A stretch of DNA of 51,707 nucleotides. It comes from a virus. Each line of letters opens with the position of its first letter. Position 1 is the first letter of the stretch. A program made the position numbers and the translations under genes. Under the pieces are notes generated by a model. It was not told the origin of the DNA, searched no databases, and saw only the letters and a list, made by a program, of their open reading frames with translations. Shown piece after piece: positions 42,575-50,053 of the stretch. Location: positions 1 through 51,707 of IMG/VR virus record IMGVR_UViG_3300015208_000001. One strand, written 5' to 3'.

Positions 42575-43815
42575 TGTCCGATCGCACTCCTCAGCAAATA
42601 GCCGATCAGCTAAACTCTCTTCGCGCTCAGGCGGTGAGCATTGTCGAGGGCACGATCGCTGGTGCAGCAAATCCAGGCGGCTCGATCACGTTTACCTATG
42701 TCAACCCGATCGACCATCAGCCCTACACCGCGACGGGCACCGCATGGAATCAGTGCAGCCCTTCAAAGGTGTCTGCGTTGAAGCTTGAAGACGGCTCTTG
42801 GATTGTGGTAGGGGCGCATGAGTCGGCGATCGTTCGTGAAGCGGTGCATACCGATCGGCGGGCGCGACCTAAGCTTGAAACCGGGGGCAAAATTAAGGTT
42901 TTATATTCTGTGATCGAGGGCGATCAGAGGGTGTTTTACCTGTGGGGCGATCGTCCTAGACCTAAAAAGATTGGCAGCATTCCCGCAGTCGGAAGCGTTT
43001 TTATTGCGTCAATCGATAACAGAGGAGGAAACTCGTTTATTGTGGGTGTTTCTTGGGCAACCAATGCGGCTACTGGAATATTTCACTCACAGGTGATGGG
43101 TGATGAGACTTGGGTAGTTGACGAAACTTACGATGTAAGGTCAGGCTACGACTATGTAGGCAATGGATTTTGGAGTAAATACATCTCAGGGACAAACATT
43201 TTCGGCGGAGATGGACCCTTTCAAATCATACAGCCCGTCACTAAAAGCTTATATAAAAACCAAATACAAACTTACTCAGGATCAATTGCTACCACCGATA
43301 GTAACGGAGTTTTACTGACTGTCACCGAGAGCGGCATAAGGGCGATTGCACCTAATGTTACAAGGTTAGTATCCTCTAGTCTGTCTAGCCATATTGAAGG
43401 TTCAGTGGTCATTACTGATAGTTACAATTCTTCTACTCCTTTCCCAATAGTTATAGATAAAACAGGGAACTCAGCAGTTTATCGAGTTCTTACTGGACAG
43501 CGCGTCGCAAACGATAATGTTTTCTCGGATCAGTATCGAATGATTACTGGATCGAGCGATGAAGTGATTGCCGGAAACTTACCTCCTGGGCAAAGTTTTA
43601 TATCAGCGTCCCCCACCTATGGCGCAGTTTATCGTCTTGGCACTTTTGTAAACGGAAAATATTACATTACAAAATACGATGATCTGAGCAAATCTACCTG
43701 GGATATCGATGTCTACGCTCTTAGTGCAAACACCACAAAATCGACGATTAAAGCCAAAGTCACCTACAAGCCCACGACCGATAAAACTTTTCACAACGCA
43801 TCCTACTACCCTTAA
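42574..43815 (+). CDS. Putative tail fibre / adhesin with atypical C-terminal part
   Basis: 413 residues. The N-terminal ~140 residues (TPQQIADQLNSLRAQAVSIVEG, then an OB-like region VVGAHESAIVREAV) look like a conserved attachment domain with normal HIP1 density. From about 42980 the DNA becomes AT-richer and lacks CGATCG until the gene end, and the protein becomes Ser/Thr/Asn/Tyr-rich beta sheet. This looks like a swapped receptor-binding domain. The stop overlaps the stop of the convergent gene. Confidence 0.7.
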   Translation: MSDRTPQQIADQLNSLRAQAVSIVEGTIAGAANPGGSITFTYVNPIDHQPYTATGTAWNQCSPSKVSALKLEDGSWIVVGAHESAIVREAVHTDRRARPKLETGGKIKVLYSVIEGDQRVFYLWGDRPRPKKIGSIPAVGSVFIASIDNRGGNSFIVGVSWATNAATGIFHSQVMGDETWVVDETYDVRSGYDYVGNGFWSKYISGTNIFGGDGPFQIIQPVTKSLYKNQIQTYSGSIATTDSNGVLLTVTESGIRAIAPNVTRLVSSSLSSHIEGSVVITDSYNSSTPFPIVIDKTGNSAVYRVLTGQRVANDNVFSDQYRMITGSSDEVIAGNLPPGQSFISASPTYGAVYRLGTFVNGKYYITKYDDLSKSTWDIDVYALSANTTKSTIKAKVTYKPTTDKTFHNASYYP

Positions 43816-44192
43816 CGCTTCAGTTGTTTGTCGGCTCCCCCCGCAGCCACCAGGACGCTTAAGCTCCCGATCGCGCCTGCCGCTGATCCGATAATATCCA
43901 TCTCCTGTTTTGCGTTGTCGATCTTGCCGTCTGCCAGATCAACCGCCAACATCAGCCCGATCGCCAGTATTGATGCAATCCAGAGCAGGCACAGTGCGAG
44001 AACTCGGCGGTTGCTGGTGATGGTTTTAGCGATTTTGCCCGTCCGTTGTTGATGGAGCGTTTCAAGTTCGTCAAGTCGCTCTGAAAGGACAGCCGCTTCT
44101 TGCAGCCGATCGGCTTGGACTTGCTCAAGTTCAGACTTGAGCGACGTGACTTGACCCTCTAAAGCCTGAATGCGATCGTAAAAAGCTTGCAT
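43812..44192 (-). CDS. Coiled-coil protein with two transmembrane helices
   Basis: 126 residues from ATG 44192, which overlaps the pilin stop (TGATG). Residues ~1-55 form a coiled coil (QALEGQVTSLKSELEQVQ), then RRVLALCLLWIASILAIGLML and, after a short polar loop, GSAAGAIGSLSVLVAA. The layout suits a holin-like or pilus-associated membrane protein. Coupling to the pilin gene suggests a joint function. Confidence 0.7.
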   Translation of the reverse strand: MQAFYDRIQALEGQVTSLKSELEQVQADRLQEAAVLSERLDELETLHQQRTGKIAKTITSNRRVLALCLLWIASILAIGLMLAVDLADGKIDNAKQEMDIIGSAAGAIGSLSVLVAAGGADKQLKR

Positions 44193-44698
44193 CAGAGTTT
44201 TGTCGTTCCTTCGGCGCACGTTGGTTGATCGGCTGTGTTGACAGGAGGCGCGATCGGATCTGCCGTTGCAACTGATCCAGGAGTGTTCGACTCACACAAA
44301 ACAGCGGTCGTGGTCGCATCGCTACTCGCCTCCACAACCGAGATAGCCACCATCCCTGCATAAGATTTCAGTGCCTCCTTGCTAGAAGTCCCGTAGTTGA
44401 TGACCGACAGCGCTCCATCGGGAACTGGAGAGAACGTGTAGGTATAGTTTTCCGTTTGTGAAGGCACCGGGTTTGCGAGATCAACCAAGCTAGAGGCGAA
44501 TTGACTTCTCTCAAGATAATGAGCCTGCTGAACTCGGTTTAAGGTGCCCGTGTAGGTTTTGGCTTCAGACTGTTTGGCTTTATTCGCTTGGTTCAGGAAG
44601 GATGGAAGCGCGATCGCAGACAAAATGCCGATGATGATGATGACGACCAAAAGCTCGATCAGCGTGAAGCCTTCAGATGTGGCTGTTTTCGGGTGCAT
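44192..44698 (-). CDS. pilA-like: Type IV pilin-like protein (PilA family)
   Basis: 168 residues. The prepilin motif is EGFTLIELLVV: Gly10 before the cleavage, Phe11 as mature residue 1 and Glu15 as mature residue 5. The long hydrophobic alpha1-N (VVIIIIGILSAIALPSFLNQ) and ANKAKQSEAKTYTGTLNRVQQAHYL are typical of cyanobacterial PilA. Two cysteines near the C-terminus (LCESN and PTCAEG) can form the D-region loop. It is encoded beside phage tail and c-di-GMP genes and no pilus-assembly genes are present, so it must use the host machine. Could be a decoy, receptor blocker or modulator of host pili. Confidence 0.9.
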   Translation of the reverse strand: MHPKTATSEGFTLIELLVVIIIIGILSAIALPSFLNQANKAKQSEAKTYTGTLNRVQQAHYLERSQFASSLVDLANPVPSQTENYTYTFSPVPDGALSVINYGTSSKEALKSYAGMVAISVVEASSDATTTAVLCESNTPGSVATADPIAPPVNTADQPTCAEGTTKL

Positions 44699-44761
44699 AA
44701 GAAACTCTGGATAGGGTTGCAGCTAAAAGGCTTTGAAGTACGGCGTTTAGTGAAACATTCC

Positions 44762-44805
44762 CATCCGCAGAGAAGAAATACGCAAAAATTCGATGATTGC
44801 GGATG
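44762..44805. promoter_or_regulatory. Inverted repeat upstream of the pilin gene
   Basis: Perfect 8-bp repeat CATCCGCA (44762-44769) and TGCGGATG (44798-44805) with a 28-base AT-rich spacer, between the pilin start and the divergent leader copy E. Operator-like spacing. Confidence 0.45.
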
Positions 44806-44809
44806 ACAA

Positions 44810-44882
44810 GGGAACTCTGAGCAAAGAACAGGACTGCTCACGCCTGAGATGAGACGCATCCACCCCGAGCAGCTCAAACAAT
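44810..44882 (+). promoter_or_regulatory. Conserved phage leader element, copy E
   Basis: GGGAACTCTGA box, core GGACTGCTCACGCCTGAG, GAGACGC, then a weak start-proximal pairing (GAG / CTC). Precedes the gene at 44883 and proves that the pilin/EAL region is part of the phage element, not flanking host DNA. Confidence 0.7.
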
Positions 44883-45578
44883 GTGGCAATCTTTAGAACC
44901 TGGGCAAGAGAAATCGCCCACTGGCTTAAATCTCTCCTCAGATACTCCGATCGACCTCACCACGAGATCTTTGCTGAGGAATACCACGCCCACGCCGCTC
45001 TTTATCGAATCCACGATTCCGATATCCCCGGCTGTGTTGAACTCTGGAAAATTGTTAGGCGAAAACAGGGAAGCGACCTTATCGTCGTGCTGCTCGACAT
45101 CGCCCAACTTAAACAGGAGCTTGGAGTCAGAAATACTGGCGCACGATCTCGCACAGAGCATTGGCAGTCTAAGCTATCAAGACAATTGGCAACTGAGCTT
45201 AAAGCGCAATCTAGTGTGGAAGGCTCACATCTTATCGTCGTTTGCTGGATGTGCGATCGAGCCGGAGTCGATAAAAAGGGGCGGCGTTATCGTGTGCCTG
45301 TCGCTGTTTTGGTGGGCGCTTGGACTTGCGAACTACAGGGAATCATGGGCAGTCTCAACGGCAACCGTATCGCGATCGCAGTCGTCAAAGGTGTTGCCTA
45401 TAAGCTTTTTCGCGCTAAAAATGCGAACCCCCTAATCTGGGAACGGTTTGTAAATCAAGCCCCCTGGCTAGAATGGTTTGACGCTTATGCAAAGCACTAT
45501 TTAGGGCATGATCACGTCCTTCAGCCGTTGAAACGCAAGCCAGGGCATCCGATTGTTGAAAGACCTGAAACTTTGTAG
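44883..45578 (+). CDS. Hypothetical protein paired with EAL gene
   Basis: 231 residues from GTG 44883. Alpha/beta protein; LIVVLLDIAQLKQELGVR and the following helix resemble the LLDID-x-FK-x-I-N core of diguanylate cyclase GGDEF domains, but the GGDEF signature itself is absent. A C-terminal segment LEWFDAYAKHYLGHDHVL is distinctive. A competing frame on the same strand (44881-45435) is rejected since it ends early and reads HIP1 sites in an unusual phase. Stop lies 8 bp before the EAL gene, so one operon. Confidence 0.65.
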   Translation: MAIFRTWAREIAHWLKSLLRYSDRPHHEIFAEEYHAHAALYRIHDSDIPGCVELWKIVRRKQGSDLIVVLLDIAQLKQELGVRNTGARSRTEHWQSKLSRQLATELKAQSSVEGSHLIVVCWMCDRAGVDKKGRRYRVPVAVLVGAWTCELQGIMGSLNGNRIAIAVVKGVAYKLFRAKNANPLIWERFVNQAPWLEWFDAYAKHYLGHDHVLQPLKRKPGHPIVERPETL

Positions 45579-45586
45579 GCTTAAAT

Positions 45587-46285
45587 ATGTTTGCTTCTGC
45601 ACTCGCAAGAGACGACCTCTCAATGGTTTATCAGCCCCTTCGCCTGATATCAGCCTCGCCCAACGATGAAGCCGATTATTTTGAGGCGCTGCTGAGAGTG
45701 AAGGAAGTTAGCCCGATCACGTTTCTCGATCGGTTTACCGCTGAGGACTACTTTAAGCTCGATCCGTGGGTTGCCGAGCAGGTCGAGCTATTGCCTATCT
45801 GTCATCGCTACGCGATCAACATTTCGCCTTATTCCTTCTGCAATCGGGCGTTCATCGAGTCGCTGCTACGATCAGAGCATCATTTCGTGCTCGAACTTAC
45901 CGAACATCTCGCCCTCTCTTTAGCTCAGAACGATCTACTGGCTGTGATTTGCGCTCAGTTCCCGGTGATGCTTGACGACATCGGATCAGGTCATTCTGGT
46001 CTAAATCGGTTATTCGACTTTAACTTTAAGGGGATTAAGATCGATGGGCACTTGATCTTGCAGGTTGAGAAGAGTTCTAAAGCTCGCACGATCGTGGGTG
46101 GCTTGATGCGAATCGCTCAAGATCTACAGATCTGCTGTGTTTGCGAGTATGTCGAAACATTAGCGGTTTGGGAATGCCTTCGTGACATCCATGCTCAATG
46201 TGCTCCAGAGCTAGAACTATATGTGCAGGGTTGGGCAGTGGGGATGCCCGTTTCAATCCAAAAGGAAGCCCGATCGTCGGATTGA
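45587..46285 (+). CDS. EAL-domain c-di-GMP phosphodiesterase
   Basis: 232 residues forming a stand-alone EAL domain. All key positions are present: E33-A-L (FEALLRV), Asn78 (AINIS), ELTE at 103-106, D140-D141 (LDDIGSG), Lys151 (IKIDG), Glu187 (CEYVET) and Gln214 (VQGWAVG). Enzymes of this family hydrolyse cyclic di-GMP to pGpG. No sensor or membrane domain is attached. In cyanobacteria low c-di-GMP favours motility over aggregation. A phage copy next to a pilin gene suggests manipulation of host surface behaviour. Catalysis is predicted, not shown. Confidence 0.9.
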   Translation: MFASALARDDLSMVYQPLRLISASPNDEADYFEALLRVKEVSPITFLDRFTAEDYFKLDPWVAEQVELLPICHRYAINISPYSFCNRAFIESLLRSEHHFVLELTEHLALSLAQNDLLAVICAQFPVMLDDIGSGHSGLNRLFDFNFKGIKIDGHLILQVEKSSKARTIVGGLMRIAQDLQICCVCEYVETLAVWECLRDIHAQCAPELELYVQGWAVGMPVSIQKEARSSD

Positions 46286-46300
46286 GTTCCCGATCGGGCT
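46267..46300. terminator. Stem-loop between EAL gene and convergent small gene
   Basis: Perfect 10-bp inverted repeat AGCCCGATCG / CGATCGGGCT with a 14-base loop, spanning the EAL stop codon. No U-tract follows in either direction, so it may be a transcription roadblock or RNA stabiliser. Confidence 0.5.
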
Positions 46301-46308
46301 GTTGGCTA

Positions 46309-46482
46309 TCAGAGCATTCCGCCGTCTTTTGCTTGCTGAACGACATCAGCCGTTTGCGAGATGCCTTGGGCGATGTTGATCACTTTCTGTTTGTCCTCAG
46401 CACCTTTGAAAAACAGGCTAGCGATCGAGCCTAGAAATTGAGACCAAAAGGAGACCTTAGCGGCGATCGATGGTTTTGACAT
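46309..46482 (-). CDS. Small hypothetical protein, 57 aa
   Basis: ATG 46482 (MSKPSIAAKVSFWSQFLG) is chosen over a longer frame because a GGGAACTCTAG box (46505-46515, minus strand) lies 23 bases upstream. The protein has an amphipathic/hydrophobic N-terminus (FLGSIASLFF) and a helical tail. No family recognised. Confidence 0.6.
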   Translation of the reverse strand: MSKPSIAAKVSFWSQFLGSIASLFFKGAEDKQKVINIAQGISQTADVVQQAKDGGML

Positions 46483-46504
46483 GGTTTTATTGAAACTTCT
46501 GCCG

Positions 46505-46515
46505 CTAGAGTTCCC
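46505..46515 (-). promoter_or_regulatory. Solitary GGGAACTCTAG box
   Basis: Exact minus-strand match to the leader box, 23 bases upstream of the ATG at 46482, without the GGACTGC core or hairpins. It shows the box can occur alone. Confidence 0.55.
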
Positions 46516-46658
46516 AAAGGTGATCCGATCGTTGGGGGGAAGTTCGCGATCGGCTAGATTTCTGCTTTCTGCACTTGTCCCAAAAACGCCCGATTTTGAG
46601 GCGAGACACGAAAAAATATTTCGAGAGGATATCTGACGGTAATTGTGTTTCTTAAATA

Positions 46659-46707
46659 GTCTCAAAATCTCTGCCTCAAAACGTGGTATAGTAGCAAGTA
46701 TTGAGAC
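46659..46707 (+). promoter_or_regulatory. Promoter and inverted repeat of the serine recombinase gene
   Basis: GTCTCAA (46659-46665) and TTGAGAC (46701-46707) flank a -10-like TATAGT (46687-46692). Similar TTGAGGCGAGAC sequence occurs near 46595. This arrangement suits an autoregulated resolvase with a res-type site. Confidence 0.5.
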
Positions 46708-46723
46708 ACGCGAGGCTTGACAA

Positions 46724-47287
46724 ATGCAGATCGGTTACTGCCGAGTTTCGACTGACGATCAACTACTCAATTTGCAGAAGGACGCACTCATTAAAATTGG
46801 GTGCGACAAGATTTTTGAGGATGTGATGAGCGGGGCGAAAGATATTCGCCCTGGGTTGACCGATGCGCTGGAGTATTTAAGAGAGGGGGACACCCTTGTG
46901 GTGTGGAGGCTCGATCGCTTGGGTCGGAGCCTCAAGCACCTGATCAACACAGTCGAATCGTTAGAGCAGCGCAAGATCGGCTTTAAGTCGCTCCAAGAAT
47001 CGATCGACACGAGCACCAGCAGCGGGAGGCTAGTATTCCACCTGTTCTGTGCGCTGGCAGAGTTTGAGCGCAATTTGATTCGAGATCGGACTCAGGCAGG
47101 GTTGCAAGCAGCAAGAGCCAGAGGGAAGTCAGGGGGTAGACCCAAAGCCCTCTCTGCCAAACAGATAGAAATCGGCAAGGCGCTAGCCGCCGATAGAAAT
47201 CGACCCGTCAAAGAAATCTGCGAGCACATGAACATCAGTCGAGCGACGTTCTATCGTCATATCAGCCCGAAAGCTCCCGTGCTTTGA
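46724..47287 (+). CDS. Serine recombinase (resolvase/invertase)
   Basis: 187 residues. N-terminal catalytic domain with Ser9 (GYCRVSTDDQ), then VWRLDRLGRSLKHL and GRLVFHLFCALAEFERNLIRDRT (E-helix), typical of the Tn3 resolvase/Pin family. The C-terminal HTH (KEICEHMNISRATFYRH) binds DNA. A GAGG site precedes the ATG. Such enzymes resolve dimers or invert fibre segments. Its 3' end overlaps that of the convergent HTH-like gene by 26 bp. Confidence 0.95.
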   Translation: MQIGYCRVSTDDQLLNLQKDALIKIGCDKIFEDVMSGAKDIRPGLTDALEYLREGDTLVVWRLDRLGRSLKHLINTVESLEQRKIGFKSLQESIDTSTSSGRLVFHLFCALAEFERNLIRDRTQAGLQAARARGKSGGRPKALSAKQIEIGKALAADRNRPVKEICEHMNISRATFYRHISPKAPVL

Positions 47288-47837
47288 TCTGCCAGAGAGT
47301 TTGCCCAGACTGACGACCGATCGGGGTCGCTTGAAAACCATAGGCAGTCACAGGCTTTTTGAGAGAGCGTCGATCGAGCACCATCTTGAGATCCGATGAG
47401 GGGATGGGAGTCTGTCGATCGCTGAGTGTTTGCAGCAGGTCGATCCGCTCTTTGAGTTCTGCCAATTTAGTTTTTGGTGGGGTGAGACGGGTCGCGATCG
47501 CTTCTGCCAGTGCAGTCAGCGCGGCTGTGGGGTCGCTTTGAGTGATTATCTGGCTAGTCTCAGGAGTTGGCAGCGACTCAACAAAGCTCTCGATCGAGTT
47601 GCCTAATTTGATGTGATCATGCAGAGCGTCTAATAGATCGACCTGCTGGGCAGTCGCGATCGACTTGTTCCCCTTCTTCTCAAATTGCAGACTCAAGGCG
47701 CTAACCCGCTCATAAAAAGCGCTGCGCCCAAGGCTGTAGCGATCGGGCAAGTCTGCTACAGAGATTGAGCCAATTTGATATGTAGCAATGGTTTCATTGA
47801 CACTCTCAGCACTAAAGTGACTGAGATTCTTAATCAA
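47262..47837 (-). CDS. HTH-like protein, 5' end rebuilt by IS insertion
   Basis: 191 residues from TTG 47837. A HTH-like segment SISVADLPDRYSLGRSAFYERV lies near residues 25-45; the C-terminus is basic (RQSGQTLWQIKARELSG). The first ~12 codons lie in the right end of the IS605-type element, so the present N-terminus is not original. In a modelled empty site, TTGAT joined to the flank gives TTG ATT GAA ACC, a possible older start after an in-frame stop. Possibly a regulator or partition-type DNA-binding protein. Confidence 0.6.
   Translation of the reverse strand: MIKNLSHFSAESVNETIATYQIGSISVADLPDRYSLGRSAFYERVSALSLQFEKKGNKSIATAQQVDLLDALHDHIKLGNSIESFVESLPTPETSQIITQSDPTAALTALAEAIATRLTPPKTKLAELKERIDLLQTLSDRQTPIPSSDLKMVLDRRSLKKPVTAYGFQATPIGRQSGQTLWQIKARELSG
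47805..47825 (-). repeat. Right-end subterminal hairpin of the IS
   Basis: CTCAGCACT..AGTGACTGAG with one bulged A, matching the left-end copy except for one loop base. It lies inside the first codons of the downstream gene. Confidence 0.85.
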
Positions 47838-49336
47838 AACAATTGCAAACGCAACTGCTCAATCAATATCCGATTTTCAGGCATTGCCTTAAATATTCGG
47901 TTCCCAACCTGATCCCGTTTGCCACGAATGGCGGAATCATCTCTGTTGGGCGCTACTTTCCGAGAGTCCCCCGGTAGGTTTTTACGTCTTATACTGACGA
48001 ATTTTAGATCGGCTCTACGCAGTATGGTTCTAGATGCCTGAGTGTCTGCATGGTCGATGTGTCCGCACTGTTCACAGACAAATTTCTCTCCATCTCGATT
48101 CGATTTGCTGACATGATGGCAAGCCGAACACTCTTGAGAAGTATGTTTCGGATTCACAGATAGAACAGGCTTGCCAGACTTCGCGGCTAACCAAGCAATC
48201 TTAGAAAACAGTTCTCCCCAACTGGCATCAGAGATCGACCGATTCAAACCGCGTTTGGCAGATTGACCATTAGGCATGAAGCGACCGCTTGCCCGTTTAG
48301 GCTTGCAGCGCGACTTCATGCCCTTGATGTTGAGGTCTTCATGCACAACCGCTTCAGCCGTCTCTACAACCTTTTTAGCTGCTTTCCACTGATAGTCGTT
48401 GCGTCTGTCTGCAATCTTTTTGTGCAGTTTAGCGACTTCGATTCCTGCTTTGCGACGGTTGCTAGACCCTTTCACCTTGCGGTTCACGCGGCGCTGTCTA
48501 ATTCGCAGTTGGCGACGAGCCTTTTTGTTCGTTGAAAATTTGGGATTCTCAACGAATGAGCCATCAGACAAGGCAATCAGCCGATTGATACCTACATCAA
48601 TTCCCACCGCAGACTGAACCGTTTCAAGTTCTGCAACACCTGGCAACGACTCAGGCAAAACCAGCAACACGCTCATATACCAGCCGTCCGCTTCCTTCTT
48701 TACCGTGACGGTTCGGATGTCTGCATCGATGGGGATAGCTCGACTATCGAGATATCGCATATCGCCCAGCCCAGGAAGGGAAACGTGCGAGTAGCAGCGT
48801 TTTTTGTTAGATGAGCGATTGACCGTTAACTTTGCCTGACCTGGCTTGTACTGAAAACTGTTGAAATTAGAAGCTTTACGGAACGCTGGGAAGCCACGCT
48901 TATGTTGAAAGAATCCCGCGTAAGCAGCGTCTAACTTAGCAAGGTTGCCTTGCAAAACGCCTGAATATATGCGGCTGTAGAACGGGTTTTCTGCTCTCAA
49001 CTCGCTGGTTCGCTTGCTCTGAATGTCTGAAACATTTCCCCACATCAGCCCGTGTTTTTTGCTGGTTTTCGTCAATTCAGCAGACATCACGCCATGCTTA
49101 ATGACGGGGCAAGTCAGAGGGCAGAAAGCGCCGTATTCGATCTGGCTATCAATATCGCAGAAAGCGCCATACTCATACATCACGGGCTGATCTGAGTCTT
49201 GGTTATTGGACTCAAAACCGCGCTTACGTTCTGCTAAACAGTAATTACGATGTTTCCGCAGAGTAACAAGCCACTCACTCATAAGCGCTTGCTGCGTCTT
49301 ATTCGGTTGTAATTTGTAATTCCAGCGGACTTGCAT
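47834..49336 (-). CDS. tnpB: TnpB RNA-guided nuclease (IS605 OrfB)
   Basis: 500 residues. N-terminal HTH/OrfB region, then RuvC domain with Asp247 (GIDVGINRL), Glu333 (VVHEDLNIKGM) and Asp428/431 (GHIDHADTQ), and a zinc finger C403-x2-C406 with C421-x2-C424. All catalytic and metal positions are kept, so it should be active as an omega-RNA-guided nuclease that retains the element at its donor site. The omega RNA is expected from the 3' end of this gene into the right end, with the guide starting at ~47796. Confidence 0.95.
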   Translation of the reverse strand: MQVRWNYKLQPNKTQQALMSEWLVTLRKHRNYCLAERKRGFESNNQDSDQPVMYEYGAFCDIDSQIEYGAFCPLTCPVIKHGVMSAELTKTSKKHGLMWGNVSDIQSKRTSELRAENPFYSRIYSGVLQGNLAKLDAAYAGFFQHKRGFPAFRKASNFNSFQYKPGQAKLTVNRSSNKKRCYSHVSLPGLGDMRYLDSRAIPIDADIRTVTVKKEADGWYMSVLLVLPESLPGVAELETVQSAVGIDVGINRLIALSDGSFVENPKFSTNKKARRQLRIRQRRVNRKVKGSSNRRKAGIEVAKLHKKIADRRNDYQWKAAKKVVETAEAVVHEDLNIKGMKSRCKPKRASGRFMPNGQSAKRGLNRSISDASWGELFSKIAWLAAKSGKPVLSVNPKHTSQECSACHHVSKSNRDGEKFVCEQCGHIDHADTQASRTILRRADLKFVSIRRKNLPGDSRKVAPNRDDSAIRGKRDQVGNRIFKAMPENRILIEQLRLQLF

Positions 49337-49339
49337 AAT

Positions 49340-49528
49340 TTAGACCCAATCCTCTTTAGTGCATTCAATGGATTCGTATTCAGGGAATTCAATACCAGAA
49401 CGTTTAAGCTCTTTCTGCAAACGCTTGATCTTGCTCCATAAGCTATCCTCAATCGCTCCGTCCCCGCCAACATAAGACATTTCTTTTTGGCAGGCTTGAA
49501 TGTATTCCTCTAACAACTTGACGTTCAC
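49340..49528 (-). CDS. Small IS passenger protein, 62 aa
   Basis: GTG start, stop 3 bp before tnpB. Charged, helical (LLEEYIQACQKEMSYVG, WSKIKRLQKELKRSG). Lies in the divergent promoter gap side of the IS and may be co-transcribed with tnpB. No function known; could be a non-functional leader frame. Confidence 0.5.
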   Translation of the reverse strand: MNVKLLEEYIQACQKEMSYVGGDGAIEDSLWSKIKRLQKELKRSGIEFPEYESIECTKEDWV

Positions 49529-49614
49529 TTTGTTTACTCGTTTCTATCGACATAATTAATGTAGCACGGTACTCTAGAAGTGTCGATAACTTTTAGAAAT
49601 AAACAGACAGCCTT

Positions 49615-50016
49615 ATGATTGACACAAAAGACTACAAATCAGGGCATCATTCCAAATACCTAATCAACTATCATTTTGTCTGGTGTCCCAAGCGGCGCAA
49701 AAAGGTTCTCGTTGGAGAGATAGCAAAACGAGCTAGACAGATATTTGCAAATCTAGCCATTGAAAAAGAGTGGGATATTTTAGCCTTGGAGATTGCCTCT
49801 GATCACGTTCACCTGTTTGTATCGGTGACTCCCAACGATGCCCCTAATCAGGTTGTGAGAGCGTTTAAGGGACGGTCTAGCTTCTTTTTGCGTAAAGAGT
49901 TTCCAGAATTATTAAAGCTTCCTTCCCTGTGGAGTAGGAGCTATTTTGTCAGCACGGCTGGCAACGTTAGCAGTGAGGTCGTCAAAAAGTACATTGACGA
50001 TCCTCATCACGGCTAA
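49615..50016 (+). CDS. tnpA: TnpA, Y1 HUH transposase
   Basis: 133 residues. The HUH motif is ASDHVHLFVSV and the catalytic tyrosine lies in VVKKYIDD near the C-terminus. The start MIDTKDYKSGHHSKYLINYHFVWCPKRRK is the classic IS200-type N-terminus. Full family length. It catalyses single-strand excision and insertion at TTGAT-type targets. Confidence 0.95.
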   Translation: MIDTKDYKSGHHSKYLINYHFVWCPKRRKKVLVGEIAKRARQIFANLAIEKEWDILALEIASDHVHLFVSVTPNDAPNQVVRAFKGRSSFFLRKEFPELLKLPSLWSRSYFVSTAGNVSSEVVKKYIDDPHHG

Positions 50017-50053
50017 TAAGAGGACGGCGGCTCAAGCCGCTAGTTCGCTTCTA

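Noticed and set aside
44881-45435. Overlapping 184-codon frame beginning at ATG 44881
   Set aside because: It competes with the longer frame from 44883, ends 140 bp earlier leaving a gap, and reads HIP1 sites in an atypical phase.
46483-46665. Longer N-terminus of the small gene at 46309
   Set aside because: The added residues include the GGGAACTCTAG box and lack protein-like composition.
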